The notes under the pieces: generated by a model
Told to the model about the DNA's origin: nothing
What the model saw: only the letters and a program-made list of their open reading frames with translations
Databases searched by the model: none
Position numbers and translations under genes: made by a program
Part shown: piece by piece, positions 18,102 to 27,522 of the stretch
Layout of the letters: every line of letters begins with the position of its first letter
How positions within the stretch are numbered: position 1 is the first letter of the stretch
Origin: Pedobacter sp. MC2016-24
GTDB taxonomy: Bacteria; Bacteroidota; Bacteroidia; Sphingobacteriales; Sphingobacteriaceae
Assembly: GCF_015223055.1 (NCBI RefSeq)
Contig: NZ_JADFBX010000005.1
Coordinates: 1-64,000, forward strand
Length of the DNA stretch: 64,000 nt
Reading direction: 5' to 3'

Positions 18102-18530
18102 CTATTTCAAATTATTGAAGTAATCTGCATTATATTGCTGGTCATCATGCTTTGCATCTTCGATACTAGTATCTGCAAATACCATCACAGTAGCATCTGA
18201 TTCTAATGCTCTTAAACTAGTTGCATGACCTTTAGGAACATGAAGAACATGAGGATCATTCACAGACAAAATGTAAGTTTTGATCTCTAAGTTTTGATCT
18301 GGTTTTTCAAAATCATTAATCTTTACAACATGGATTTCGTAGCTACCTTTCGTTACAAAAAACCACCTCTGTTCAATTTTATGTCCTCTCCATTTTCTAC
18401 GGAACTTTGTATCAAAGTGACTAATCAAATACATCCTTTTGACATCTTTCATGTCAAAAACATTAACAAAAGCCAATATTCCAAAGCTGTCGGCGTGATT
18501 ACCGCCAGGCATTAATGATACACTTGCCAC
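18102..18530 (-). CDS. Cupin sugar epimerase/isomerase-like protein
   Basis: 142 residues, a single cupin (WxcM/RmlC-like) domain. It includes RRKWRGHKIEQRWFFVTKGSY, LHVPKGHATSLRAL and VMVFADTSIEDAK, typical of small sugar-epimerase-like cupins found beside capE and capF in other genomes. Its exact reaction is not established from sequence; it may be a second C3/C5 epimerase or a stabiliser of the CapF step. It sits between capE and capF with a three-base gap to CapE, which argues for a part in the same pathway. Confidence 0.75.
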   Translation of the reverse strand: MASVSLMPGGNHADSFGILAFVNVFDMKDVKRMYLISHFDTKFRRKWRGHKIEQRWFFVTKGSYEIHVVKINDFEKPDQNLEIKTYILSVNDPHVLHVPKGHATSLRALESDATVMVFADTSIEDAKHDDQQYNADYFNNLK

Positions 18531-18533
18531 CTC

Positions 18534-19568
18534 TTAGCTTGGATATTGAATCGCCGTAACATCACCAAAAACTTCTTTTTTGATCAAAGGAAGCCCAGAC
18601 AATAATGTTTTCATACCCTCTACACCCTGCTGCTCAGTATTGTGAGAGTGATAATCTTCAATTCTTGAAATATCGGTTTCACCTTCAGAAAAATACTGTG
18701 CATAATTTAAATCTCTATTGTCGGCAGGTATACGATAAAAATCACCCATATCTTGGGCCTTTACCATTTCTTCTCTAGTGCATAATGTTTCATATAGTTT
18801 CTCTCCATGACGGGTTCCAATTACCTTAATTTCATTGTCGGCATTACATAATTCCTTTAGCGCTTGGGCCAAATCACCAATTGTACCAGCAGGAGCTTTA
18901 TTTACAAATAAATCACCAGGATTACCATGTTCAAAAGCAAATAATACTAAGTCTACTGCATCCTCCAATGACATCAAAAAGCGAGTCATGTTAGGATCGG
19001 TAATCGTCAGTGCTGAGCCTTGTTGAATCTGCTTTAAGAACAATGGAATAACAGAGCCTCTCGAAGCCATTACATTTCCGTAACGGGTTAAACAAACTAC
19101 GGTTTCCGTGGAATTCCTTGAAGCTGCTATAGCAACCTTCTCCATTAATGCTTTAGAAATCCCCATTGCATTAATAGGATAGGCAGCCTTATCAGTACTC
19201 AGGCAAATCACTTTTGCAACATTATTTGATATAGCCGCATCGATTACATTTTGAGTGCCAAATACATTAGTTTTAGTGGCTTCTAAAGGAAAGAACTCAC
19301 AAGAAGGAACCTGTTTAAGTGCTGCGGCATGGAAAACATAATCGACATCTTTCATCGCGTTACTGATACTACTGGCATCACGAACGTCTCCAATATAAAA
19401 TTTTAATTTATCACTTTTTAGCGTATTACGCATGTCATCCTGTTTCTTTTCATCTCTGCTAAAAATGCGAATTTCAGAAAAGTGCTCAGTATGTAAAAAA
19501 CGGTTCAGTACGGCTGAGCCAAATGAGCCGGTACCACCTGTAATTAATAATGTTTTATTTTTAAACAT
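18534..19568 (-). CDS. capE: UDP-GlcNAc 4,6-dehydratase/5-epimerase (CapE/FnlA)
   Basis: 344 residues, soluble short-type dehydratase. The nucleotide site is TGGTGSFGS (residues 10-18) and the active site is Met-x3-Lys in NAMGISKALMEK, as in CapE/FnlA, unlike ordinary SDRs. TDKAAYPINAMG precedes it. The first step of UDP-L-FucNAc formation is its expected role. The protein lacks the membrane domain seen in the WbpM-like gene at 2567-4513, so the locus has two different UDP-GlcNAc dehydratases. It overlaps the upstream glycosyltransferase by eight bases. Confidence 0.9.
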   Translation of the reverse strand: MFKNKTLLITGGTGSFGSAVLNRFLHTEHFSEIRIFSRDEKKQDDMRNTLKSDKLKFYIGDVRDASSISNAMKDVDYVFHAAALKQVPSCEFFPLEATKTNVFGTQNVIDAAISNNVAKVICLSTDKAAYPINAMGISKALMEKVAIAASRNSTETVVCLTRYGNVMASRGSVIPLFLKQIQQGSALTITDPNMTRFLMSLEDAVDLVLFAFEHGNPGDLFVNKAPAGTIGDLAQALKELCNADNEIKVIGTRHGEKLYETLCTREEMVKAQDMGDFYRIPADNRDLNYAQYFSEGETDISRIEDYHSHNTEQQGVEGMKTLLSGLPLIKKEVFGDVTAIQYPS

Positions 19569-20886
19569 GAGTTTGAGTATTTGAAACTAATTCTTTAAAA
19601 TCTCTATATAAATTATCCTGAATGACAGTGCCTTGGTGATTCTTCTTACCACAAACATAGGCCTTTTTAGCATATTCATCTATTAAATCTGGCTGATCAA
19701 CAATCTCGTTAAGTACCTTTGCAATATCTTCTCGATTATCTATGCAGAAAGCGGCATTCTCCTTTTGAAGATATTTTAATCCAGAATGTTCCTTCCAGCT
19801 AACTGCCATCACCGCACACCCGCTTCCTAAACAATCCACAATCTTAGTAGAAAAAGACAAACGAGTTAAGAGCCGGTAAGATCGATCAAAAGACTCGGCG
19901 TGTAGCGCAATATCGCTTGCCATATAAACATCTTTTAATTCAGACTGAGCTATGGATTTATGTAAAAAAATACTTTCTCCATCATTCAATCTTTCCTGAA
20001 CTCTTTTTGAGCATTGAGTTGGTGTATAAATATCCAGACGGATTTTAACTCGATCCTTATTTATAGTTTTTAAAATTTTTCCAATATCGCCTAGCGTTTT
20101 CCATCGTCCACAGTAAACTCCTCCTGCAAAAACTATTCGAATCGGATCATTGATTACCTTTTTTGAATACTCCCCTTTAAAATCTATTCCTTTACGTAAA
20201 ATTTTCATATTGGCATTCAATGCCTTGCTAAGTTCGTCCTTTTGTTCCTCTGTCATCGTATAAACCAGCGAATAACATGGAAATGTTTTTTTTAGAGCGT
20301 TCCTCAAAAATAACCTGTTCAACCAAAAAAATGGGGAATAGTTCCAGTGTCGAAATGTATAATGATCATCTGAAATATAAGAAATCAGTCGGCAATTTTG
20401 CTGTTTAGCGACATGTCTTGATAACCTAAGCATAAACAAATTTGCATAACAAGGGGCAAAAATGATATCTGGTTTAAAATCCTGTATAAAATCATCTAAT
20501 TGCGTATTATTTGAATTGGCTAATTTCCATAACACTTCACGTGCAAAATCAAATATCGTCCAGTGAAATTTTTTGAAAAAAGAATAAAACTTATTTGGTT
20601 TATCCTCTGCCTGAGCTTCTTTCGGGTTTTCCCTCAACTCAAATTGATTTCCAACCTTACCTTTTCCCAAAATATTCTTAATCATCATAAAATCCGTCAT
20701 CTGGAAATATTTACGACATATACCATTCATTGGCACACCAGGGCTACAATATATCTGAGCAAATTCAGCATCCATATTCTGAAATAGATTACTCAATACG
20801 TTGCCCCCGCTATTATCCGTTCTCCAAACTTCGTATGATAAAATAAGGATTTTCATCCTACCCTTAGCCTCGTTTACAATATTCAT
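19561..20886 (-). CDS. Glycosyltransferase (GT-B, GT4-like)
   Basis: 441 residues from the first Met. A second start at 20856 (MKILILSYEVWRTDNSGG) gives the normal GT4 beginning and is preceded by an AGG-containing stretch, so it may be the true one. The donor half includes RIVFAGGVYCGRWKTLGDI and ALHAESFDRSYRLLTRLSFSTKIVDCLGSG, resembling GT4 enzymes. The acceptor half has a basic, partly hydrophobic surface. The sugar is unknown. It is followed directly by capE. Confidence 0.75.
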   Translation of the reverse strand: MNIVNEAKGRMKILILSYEVWRTDNSGGNVLSNLFQNMDAEFAQIYCSPGVPMNGICRKYFQMTDFMMIKNILGKGKVGNQFELRENPKEAQAEDKPNKFYSFFKKFHWTIFDFAREVLWKLANSNNTQLDDFIQDFKPDIIFAPCYANLFMLRLSRHVAKQQNCRLISYISDDHYTFRHWNYSPFFWLNRLFLRNALKKTFPCYSLVYTMTEEQKDELSKALNANMKILRKGIDFKGEYSKKVINDPIRIVFAGGVYCGRWKTLGDIGKILKTINKDRVKIRLDIYTPTQCSKRVQERLNDGESIFLHKSIAQSELKDVYMASDIALHAESFDRSYRLLTRLSFSTKIVDCLGSGCAVMAVSWKEHSGLKYLQKENAAFCIDNREDIAKVLNEIVDQPDLIDEYAKKAYVCGKKNHQGTVIQDNLYRDFKELVSNTQTHV

Positions 20887-20944
20887 GTTGTTTCAACTGT
20901 TATAACTATAGTCCTCATTATGGTAAGAGTAGATTGAAGAAATA

Positions 20945-21991
20945 TCATTTAAAAACCTGAGTTATAAGTTTTGACACTTCGTTCCAGGAAAATTCTTTTT
21001 TCTTTAAAGCCATTTTATGCTTTAAAGACCAAAACAAATCTTTATCATTTAATAACGATAGTAACCCAGTCTTTAAAGATTCCTTATTAGGTTCAACCCA
21101 AATACACTCGTCAGATTTCAATTGTTCTTGCAGTCCTCCAACTTTAGTGCAAACCATTGGCAGTTCCGCATATATCCCCAATGTAATGACACCTGACTGT
21201 GTCGCTTCTAGATAAGGAATAACTAAAATATCGGCCCAACTAAGTAATGCACCGATCTCTTCATCAGTTAGAAACTTATCTTTAATCTTTATGCTTTCAG
21301 AAGTTGAACGATTTACAATAGGATAAAGACTCTTGCCCGCTATTATCAACTGATCAAAATCAGGCAAAATATCACTAGCTGCATCTATCAGTAATTCTAC
21401 ACCTTTATACTTTCCTATTCTACCCACAAAAAGAATGTTCTTACTCAAATGCTGCTCCTTTATAGTTACAAACTCATTTTCATAAATGCCATGAGGAATG
21501 ATATGAAGACGTTTGTTAGCCTTCATTCTATTTATCACTTGATTCTTGACAAAAACAGTTAGGAAAATAACATCTGTAGCCAATTTAATCTTTAAATCAC
21601 TATCCAATTGTAACCATTTATTATTCTCCCCTTCATGTAATATACCATCATGGATGGTAATCACGACCTTCCTGCCAAGAATTCTAAATAAGATCATGAA
21701 AGGAAGTGCCCAGAAATGATTATAGGGCAAATATAATGTATTATATTCCCTGCACATCTTTGGAAGTAACATCATGAACTTAAAAGGCAAATAAAATAGA
21801 GTCCTGAACAAGAAAGATAGTATACCACTGTAAGTAGACATCACTATGGTGTGATCCAAACCATAATTTGCTGTTGCCTGCTTTGAAATTAACACATCAT
21901 ACTCTACACCTTCAAGCTCTTTTATAATTGAAGACGCATAATTTGGTAATCCACCGTTTCGCCCAAGAGAAATTATTAGTACCTTTTTCAA
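20945..21991 (-). CDS. Glycosyltransferase, family 4
   Basis: 348 residues, GT-B. The start VLIISLGRNGGLPNYASSII is a typical acceptor-domain opening; ITIHDGILHEGE and IPHGIYENEF mark the hinge, and the donor half contains FVGRIGKYKGVELLIDA and a glycine-rich loop. The terminal motif is TQSGVITLGIYAELPMVCTKVGG, a Glu-poor version of the Glu-x7-Glu region. Likely adds a repeat-unit sugar. It is the first glycosyltransferase after wzz, with a 59-bp gap upstream. Confidence 0.85.
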   Translation of the reverse strand: MKKVLIISLGRNGGLPNYASSIIKELEGVEYDVLISKQATANYGLDHTIVMSTYSGILSFLFRTLFYLPFKFMMLLPKMCREYNTLYLPYNHFWALPFMILFRILGRKVVITIHDGILHEGENNKWLQLDSDLKIKLATDVIFLTVFVKNQVINRMKANKRLHIIPHGIYENEFVTIKEQHLSKNILFVGRIGKYKGVELLIDAASDILPDFDQLIIAGKSLYPIVNRSTSESIKIKDKFLTDEEIGALLSWADILVIPYLEATQSGVITLGIYAELPMVCTKVGGLQEQLKSDECIWVEPNKESLKTGLLSLLNDKDLFWSLKHKMALKKKEFSWNEVSKLITQVFK

Positions 21992-22050
21992 AAAAACTAT
22001 TTTAAGTTATAATTAGAGATCATTCTTCCATTGAGGACTTGAATTAAGAC

Positions 22051-23154
22051 TTATTCCTTAGCCATTATATCCCTAAAATATTTTTTAACTACCAAAACGA
22101 CTATACCAATAAATACTGCTCCTATTGCAGAAAACACCATGAACATTAGCCTTCCCCTACCTTCCAAAGGTAATGGTAAAGTGGGTGAATCCACCACTTG
22201 AATTAAGGGTGTCTCTTTTCTGAGAGAGATTTTTGAAAGTTCTAAATTTTTAACCAGTTCAAGTAATATCCCTTTATTCGTCTCCGCACTGAATTGTGAT
22301 TTTTGTATAGGTGCTAAGCGTTGAACGGTTCTTGTTGGATTCAAGTTAGGCGTAGCATCTGCTACAAATGCCGCTGTATAAATAGCTCCGTCCATCACAG
22401 CTCTTACAGAATCTACTTTCTGCTGCAGAATTTTCACATTATCCATCGATTTTCTGGTTTTAGTCTGGATGTAAAAATCACTTACATTTTTAACGATCTG
22501 ATCATTGAATGATTTAGAGAAAAATTCGTTGCTAGACTTCACATCTGCTTTGATAATACTCAATTTTTTATCGGGCTTTAAAACATTTAGGTAATTCTTA
22601 TTTATATCATTCACAATAATACTTAAAATACTATCCTGTACACGATTTAAAGTAGGTAATCCCCTATCAAGACTACCCATTGGTTTAAAAATCAAGTCTT
22701 TCAACTCACCTTTCTCTGCCCATGTCTTTCTAAGATTATTAATATCGATATATCTATCAACTAGCAATACTTTAGTCCCCTGATAGGAAACTTCGGTCAA
22801 TAAGGTCTTAACAATCATACTTCTGGATCTATATAATGCTAAAATATTATCACCTTGGAACAGGCCACCACCTCCATTAATATCCATTCCAGCCATTGAC
22901 GCTAGCCCCATTATAGAGCCTAAACCTCCCCCCCCCACTTTGTCCTCTTCAAGTACAAAGGTAGTTGTAGCAGTATATTGTATTTTTCTAGAATAAGTAT
23001 AAGCAAAACCGATAACTGCTCCTAAAATTCCAAAAGAAAGTATCAACATCCATTTAGAAAGCAAGTAAGTAGTCCATTCGTTAATCTTAAAGATTAGTTC
23101 TTTCAAAGACATTTCATAGTGATCTTGCTTCTCCTTTGGTTTCTCTAAGTCCAT
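22051..23154 (-). CDS. Wzz-type polysaccharide chain-length determinant
   Basis: 367 residues. One membrane helix lies near residues 30-52 (LSKWMLILSFGILGAVIGFAY) and a second near 332-358, flanking a large periplasmic coiled region. A proline-rich TLPLPLEGRGRLMF precedes the second helix, as in Wzz/PCP proteins. There is no C-terminal Walker/tyrosine-cluster kinase, so this is a kinase-less PCP. It should set chain length and link the periplasmic polymer to the SLBB channel. Codons for a Gly-rich segment contain nine consecutive G residues (C run 22928-22936 on the plus strand), a possible slippage site. Confidence 0.87.
   Translation of the reverse strand: MDLEKPKEKQDHYEMSLKELIFKINEWTTYLLSKWMLILSFGILGAVIGFAYTYSRKIQYTATTTFVLEEDKVGGGGLGSIMGLASMAGMDINGGGGLFQGDNILALYRSRSMIVKTLLTEVSYQGTKVLLVDRYIDINNLRKTWAEKGELKDLIFKPMGSLDRGLPTLNRVQDSILSIIVNDINKNYLNVLKPDKKLSIIKADVKSSNEFFSKSFNDQIVKNVSDFYIQTKTRKSMDNVKILQQKVDSVRAVMDGAIYTAAFVADATPNLNPTRTVQRLAPIQKSQFSAETNKGILLELVKNLELSKISLRKETPLIQVVDSPTLPLPLEGRGRLMFMVFSAIGAVFIGIVVLVVKKYFRDIMAKE
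22928..22936 (-). repeat. Nine-base G tract inside the Wzz gene
   Basis: Nine consecutive C residues on the plus strand read as G9 in the coding strand, spanning codons for Val-Gly-Gly-Gly in the segment DKVGGGGLGS. Gain or loss of one base would shift the reading frame in the first third of the protein. Such tracts are rare in AT-rich DNA. The glycines themselves are common in this family, so protein constraint may explain part of it. Confidence 0.85.
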
Positions 23155-23163
23155 ATCAATCAG

Positions 23164-25656
23164 TTATCTTAACAAACTTACAACAATAGCTGCTAAAGAA
23201 GCAAAAGCAGTCCCTATACCTATCCAACTTTGTGCAGTCATTTTTTCTCTGTCCGCTCTTTTTGGAACTAGAATCTCAGCACCCGGTTTTACTTTCGGAA
23301 AGTTATTAAAGAATAAAAACTTCTTCGCAGCCTCTACAGAGCCATTAGCGTACTTAATGTAAGCACCTCCTCTAAGCGCACTAGCTGTAAATCCACCTGC
23401 ACCATTTACATAATCTTTAAATCCTCTATTGTTAGCATAAACAATGCTATTAGGATTCAAAACCTCTCCTGTGACCTTAACTGTTTGCAATTGTCTCGGT
23501 ACACGGATCACATCACCGTCCTCTACAATTAGATCTATTCTAGACAATGGTTTTTTCAAAATTCGCTCCAAATCAATCCCAACCAAATCTGATTGAATCA
23601 ATTTTTGCTCAACATCAGCCTTTACTGTATCCTTAACTCCCGCTTCCTGAGCTCGTTTCAGCCCCAAAAGCTTCTTATCTTCTTCTTCTTTATTGTTGAT
23701 GGCATTTTTATCTGAAGGATTTACTTTCTCAGCTCCTGGTCTTTTTAACGAAGCACCTTCAATATAAGCGGTTGGCGTTAATCCACCTGCCCGCTTAATC
23801 AAATCAGAAATTCTTTCATTCTTATTGGTAATCGTGTATATACCGGGATACAGCACCTCACCTTCCAATTTCACTTGCTTTTGCACCTGATAACCTTCAG
23901 AATTACGTACAGATATCACATCGAAAGGTTTCAGCACAAAATTATCATCCACAACCTTTAAATTCGCATCCACATTTACAATAAATACCTCTGCTGTCCT
24001 TGCAGATGCAGACATTGCGTCACTATTTTTGATCCTTCTGGATATCTCAATCCGGTTTGGCGTCGCACCTTCCTTAAAACCACCAGCCATTTGAATCACA
24101 TCTTCTAAATTCATGTTATCTGCATAGTCAAATGTACCTGGAGCTCTTACTTCACCTTGAATACTCACCTTATATTCATCACGTAAATCAAACAAAGAAG
24201 AAATACTAACCTTATCTTCTCTTTGTAAAGTAACATCAGGATCCGTACCAGCTAAAACCTTCGCCACATCAAATGAAATTAAAGCGAGTGTATTATCAGC
24301 GTTCAAACGATTGATATAACCCCTATTTAAAAAAGCATCTTCGGTTAAGCCATCTGCCTTACGAATTAATCCCTTCAATGTCAAACCTTTGTCCAACTCA
24401 AACTTTCCAGGACGAAAAACTGCTCCAGCAATCTCTACTCTATTTTCAAAACGATCCAATATTGTTTCCACTAAATACTTATCGCCATTTAAAGGCCCAT
24501 AAGTGGCATATTGGCTTGCAGGAACATCAATAATTCTACGTTCCTTATTGGTGTTTTGCAAAACTTTAATTTGTGCTGTATAGGCCTGATTGGTAAAGCC
24601 CCCTGCAAAGCGAATCACATCATCCAGATTTTCTGTACTCAAAACCTCAAATAAAGCCGGTCGTTTTATTTCTCCAGCGATTTCAACCCTACTTTGATAA
24701 ACAGGGATATTGATGATGTCCTGATCTTGCAAACGAATATTCCCCTTCTGAATCCCGTTTAATAAAAAATCGTATACATCAATTGTTGAAACCACTTTAT
24801 TATTTCTAATCACCTGTATCTTCCGAAACGATCCATTGGTATTTGGTCCTCCAGAAGCATTCAAGGCATTAAAAACAGTAGACAGAGAGGATAGCGTATA
24901 AGTACCTGGTTTAACCACCTCTCCCAAAATAGTAATCTTAATGCTTCTAATGTTTCCTAAGTTTACTGAAACTACCGTTCTACCATTTCTTAGTGATGGG
25001 TAAGTACCTCCCAGTTTAGAAGTTATCTTTGCGGTAGCCTGTTCAATAGATAAGCCCCCTACTGAAACAGGGCCAGCATATTGTAAACGAATAATACCTT
25101 CTGGATTAACCTTTAACTTATAATTCGCTTCATTATCACCACTTAAATCTATTAAGAGCTCGTCATCGGGGCCAATTACATAACTCTTTGGCGTAGCCAT
25201 CCTCAAATTGGGCTCAAATGTAATATTGCTATTGGCAAAAAGTTCTGCACCAAAAATCTTAGGTTTTAAATCCTCCAGGGGATTGACATCTTTTTTTACT
25301 GGACTTTTAGCCTGTATAGCATTCTTTTCGGTAGCACCCTCCACTTTTCTACCAGCGACTTCATCATCTGAAGTCTCCGTTGTATTAGATGAAGTACCAC
25401 CCTGCTTCCGCACCTTTTCCACACGCAAGCGCAATTTGGCAATCTCATCAGCCTTCATGCCCTGCGCCGCAGCCATTTGCTCCAACTGTGCATCATTATA
25501 ACCCACAGATTCAGCCTTTTGGATCATCTGTTTGATTTGTGCATCAGACAATTCATCCACTTTGACGTTCGCATAATTGGTTTGCGACATCGCAGTCTCT
25601 GATATAAGTACCGCACACAATAATAAAATTGCGGCAATTGTTCTCTTAAAATTCAT
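23164..25656 (-). CDS. SLBB-domain polysaccharide export protein (Wza-like)
   Basis: 831 residues from the start at 25656, chosen because it begins a clear signal peptide (about 1-25, MNFKRTIAAILLLCAVLISE); a longer reading to 25761 would add 35 residues with no signal. A charged spacer (about 30-130) precedes the Poly_export domain (PKSYVIGPDDELLIDLSGDN), and then several SLBB repeats each begin with a form of 'V.I.GEV..PG.Y'. A hydrophobic helix (IGIGTAFASLAAIVVSLL) ends the chain. The protein should form or line the outer-membrane export channel for the polymer. It directly precedes wzz. Confidence 0.9.
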   Translation of the reverse strand: MNFKRTIAAILLLCAVLISETAMSQTNYANVKVDELSDAQIKQMIQKAESVGYNDAQLEQMAAAQGMKADEIAKLRLRVEKVRKQGGTSSNTTETSDDEVAGRKVEGATEKNAIQAKSPVKKDVNPLEDLKPKIFGAELFANSNITFEPNLRMATPKSYVIGPDDELLIDLSGDNEANYKLKVNPEGIIRLQYAGPVSVGGLSIEQATAKITSKLGGTYPSLRNGRTVVSVNLGNIRSIKITILGEVVKPGTYTLSSLSTVFNALNASGGPNTNGSFRKIQVIRNNKVVSTIDVYDFLLNGIQKGNIRLQDQDIINIPVYQSRVEIAGEIKRPALFEVLSTENLDDVIRFAGGFTNQAYTAQIKVLQNTNKERRIIDVPASQYATYGPLNGDKYLVETILDRFENRVEIAGAVFRPGKFELDKGLTLKGLIRKADGLTEDAFLNRGYINRLNADNTLALISFDVAKVLAGTDPDVTLQREDKVSISSLFDLRDEYKVSIQGEVRAPGTFDYADNMNLEDVIQMAGGFKEGATPNRIEISRRIKNSDAMSASARTAEVFIVNVDANLKVVDDNFVLKPFDVISVRNSEGYQVQKQVKLEGEVLYPGIYTITNKNERISDLIKRAGGLTPTAYIEGASLKRPGAEKVNPSDKNAINNKEEEDKKLLGLKRAQEAGVKDTVKADVEQKLIQSDLVGIDLERILKKPLSRIDLIVEDGDVIRVPRQLQTVKVTGEVLNPNSIVYANNRGFKDYVNGAGGFTASALRGGAYIKYANGSVEAAKKFLFFNNFPKVKPGAEILVPKRADREKMTAQSWIGIGTAFASLAAIVVSLLR

Positions 25657-25760
25657 ACGTGTGTTCGAGAGGTTAATGCAATAGGGTAAATAGGATATTA
25701 GTTTCACCTGCAAATATATCAAATTTATTAAATTCCGATACATATCTGTAATTCTATCCA

Positions 25761-26459
25761 TTACCTGTTAATTCCCAAATGAAACTGAATGCCCACAGAG
25801 ACCGGATTCAACAAAAATTCCGTCTTCCTGTATTTGTTAAACGTTTTGGTATTACTGGCATCCTGCATCACCGTCTCCTGCCGTTCATAGGAATTGAAGA
25901 AATCCATACTGCTTTCCGCAAAAATACTGATTTGAGGAATCGGGTTAATTTTTATACCAACTACTGGCGCAGCAACAAAACCAGCCTTGCTTGCCTCAAC
26001 AATCGTAGGTGTTATGGCCGTAGAAGATACAGCATCCAACAATGTATTTCTATTGGTTAAGGTTCCATCAAATTTATTATACCTAAATCCAACATCCAAA
26101 CCAAGATAAGGTTGAATCCTGGAGAAGTTAAGGTTTTTCTCGAACCCAATTTTGAAAGCATAATCTGTTAATTTTCCATCTGCTTCCTGGCAAGTCGCAC
26201 AGTTATTAACCAATTTGACATTTTTCTTGATGTAAGATCCATTCAAACGATAACTAAACTGGTTATCATTGAATTTGATCATGAGACCATTGAAAGCAGC
26301 ATTGGTAAATTGCTCGGCATTTTTCTGACTTAAAACTCTGGGCATTTGCACCATACTGAACCCTCGTACTGCAATCGTATAATTGTAATCCCCATTCATT
26401 TGTGAAAAGGCAACATTACTCAGCAGCAAGCAGAAAATAATTAGTAGATTTTTATTCAT
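25761..26459 (-). CDS. Outer-membrane beta-barrel protein, locus-first gene
   Basis: 232 residues with a cleavable signal peptide (1-19, ending VAFSQ). The chain has eight or so amphipathic strands (for example FSYRLNGSYI, PYLGLDVGFRYNKF, NPVSVGIQFHLGI) and resembles small porin-like barrel proteins of Bacteroidota. A CATCQ loop near residue 89 could make a disulfide. It is the first gene of the leftward polysaccharide locus and sits just upstream of the export protein. A function in the export complex is likely only by position. I see no clear TAnnTTTG promoter in the 272 bp ahead of it. Confidence 0.7.
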   Translation of the reverse strand: MNKNLLIIFCLLLSNVAFSQMNGDYNYTIAVRGFSMVQMPRVLSQKNAEQFTNAAFNGLMIKFNDNQFSYRLNGSYIKKNVKLVNNCATCQEADGKLTDYAFKIGFEKNLNFSRIQPYLGLDVGFRYNKFDGTLTNRNTLLDAVSSTAITPTIVEASKAGFVAAPVVGIKINPIPQISIFAESSMDFFNSYERQETVMQDASNTKTFNKYRKTEFLLNPVSVGIQFHLGINR

Positions 26460-26732
26460 TTACACTCCCCTTTGTTAAACTTTGTTAGAAAAGATTTTAA
26501 ACCTATCCTAAAAGTTACTCTGCACCGATAAGCATTTATTATGCCACAAATCAGTTTCAACAGTTTGGTAACTTAAATTCAAGCCGAGGGCGTTAATTCA
26601 CTATATTAAAGCTACGATTTGTTTGGTACAAAAAACACTAAGTATAAAATATTGCATAATTTTCTAAACACATGGTTCAAACCTGGCCATTGGTCTATAG
26701 TTGACCTATCCCATTTATACTGTGTTGGATAT

Positions 26733-27518
26733 CTACTGAAATACTTCTTTCGCTTGCATACGTGCTTTAAACTGCGTTATCACCAACTTATGCAATGCGG
26801 CAATCTCCTTTTCCATCAAATCTGCTTTAGACAAGATTTCTAACAATTGATTCCGATTGATTAAGTAAATAAGCTCATACCGAACCGAGCGGTAAGCCTC
26901 ATCCAGCAGGGTAAGCAATGACATCTCTTCTTCATCATCAGGATTAAAAATTACCCCCAATTCTGGTACGTAACGGTACATCAACCTTTGATGGCTACGA
27001 ACAGCATGAGAAATTTTCTCCCTCCCCATAATCAACAACTCCGCTGTGCGATAGCTCAATTCAATTACCTGATGCAGCATAAAGGCAGCGAGCGGATAGT
27101 TGTCCTCTTCGAGATAGAATTGAAACCCTTTCTTAAAATCGCTTACTTTTTTCCATTCTAGTTTGAAGTTTCGCTTCGCCTTTTTCAAGACAGCTTTGGC
27201 ATCCAGATCGTTCGACAGTTCCGTATGGTAACAATCCGATTGATAAATTAGGTTTTCATCCCTGCAGATGGTATAAAACACCAGGCTTCCAGATTGTAAT
27301 GACCGTTTGATTTCCTGGATATAAAATATCCTAAAATGATATTCCGGATGGTCAGAGAGGGCCATACTCACCAATGGTCTGGCTTCCGTGATGTGCATTT
27401 TGGCAGAATTCGGCAGCAGAATGATCAATTCACTAAACCGGGTTCCTTTATATTTAAAATCATTCAAATAGATGCGCTCCATACGAATGAGCTGAGTAAG
27501 CCTGTCGATTAATTCCAT
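26733..27518 (-). CDS. HEPN-domain protein with degenerate nucleotidyltransferase half
   Basis: 261 residues from the start at 27518; a longer reading to 27596 overlaps the upstream gene and adds a basic tail, so I prefer the short one. The C-terminal half (about 135-261) is helical and contains LAAFMLHQVIELSYRTAELLI and Arg166-EKIS-His171, a HEPN RxxxxH motif of RNases and toxins. The N-terminal half (about 1-105) follows the fold of MNT nucleotidyltransferases (RFSELIILL, then SGSLVFYTICRDENLIYQ) but lacks the GSxAR and DxD catalytic motifs. It starts four bases after the partner gene. Function is unknown; an RNA-targeting toxin or regulator is a reasonable inference. Confidence 0.6.
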   Translation of the reverse strand: MELIDRLTQLIRMERIYLNDFKYKGTRFSELIILLPNSAKMHITEARPLVSMALSDHPEYHFRIFYIQEIKRSLQSGSLVFYTICRDENLIYQSDCYHTELSNDLDAKAVLKKAKRNFKLEWKKVSDFKKGFQFYLEEDNYPLAAFMLHQVIELSYRTAELLIMGREKISHAVRSHQRLMYRYVPELGVIFNPDDEEEMSLLTLLDEAYRSVRYELIYLINRNQLLEILSKADLMEKEIAALHKLVITQFKARMQAKEVFQ

Positions 27519-27522
27519 CGCG

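Noticed and set aside
26460-26732. JUMPStart/ops element or clear promoter before the polysaccharide locus
   Set aside because: Neither an ops-like core nor an exact TAnnTTTG box was found on the leftward strand.
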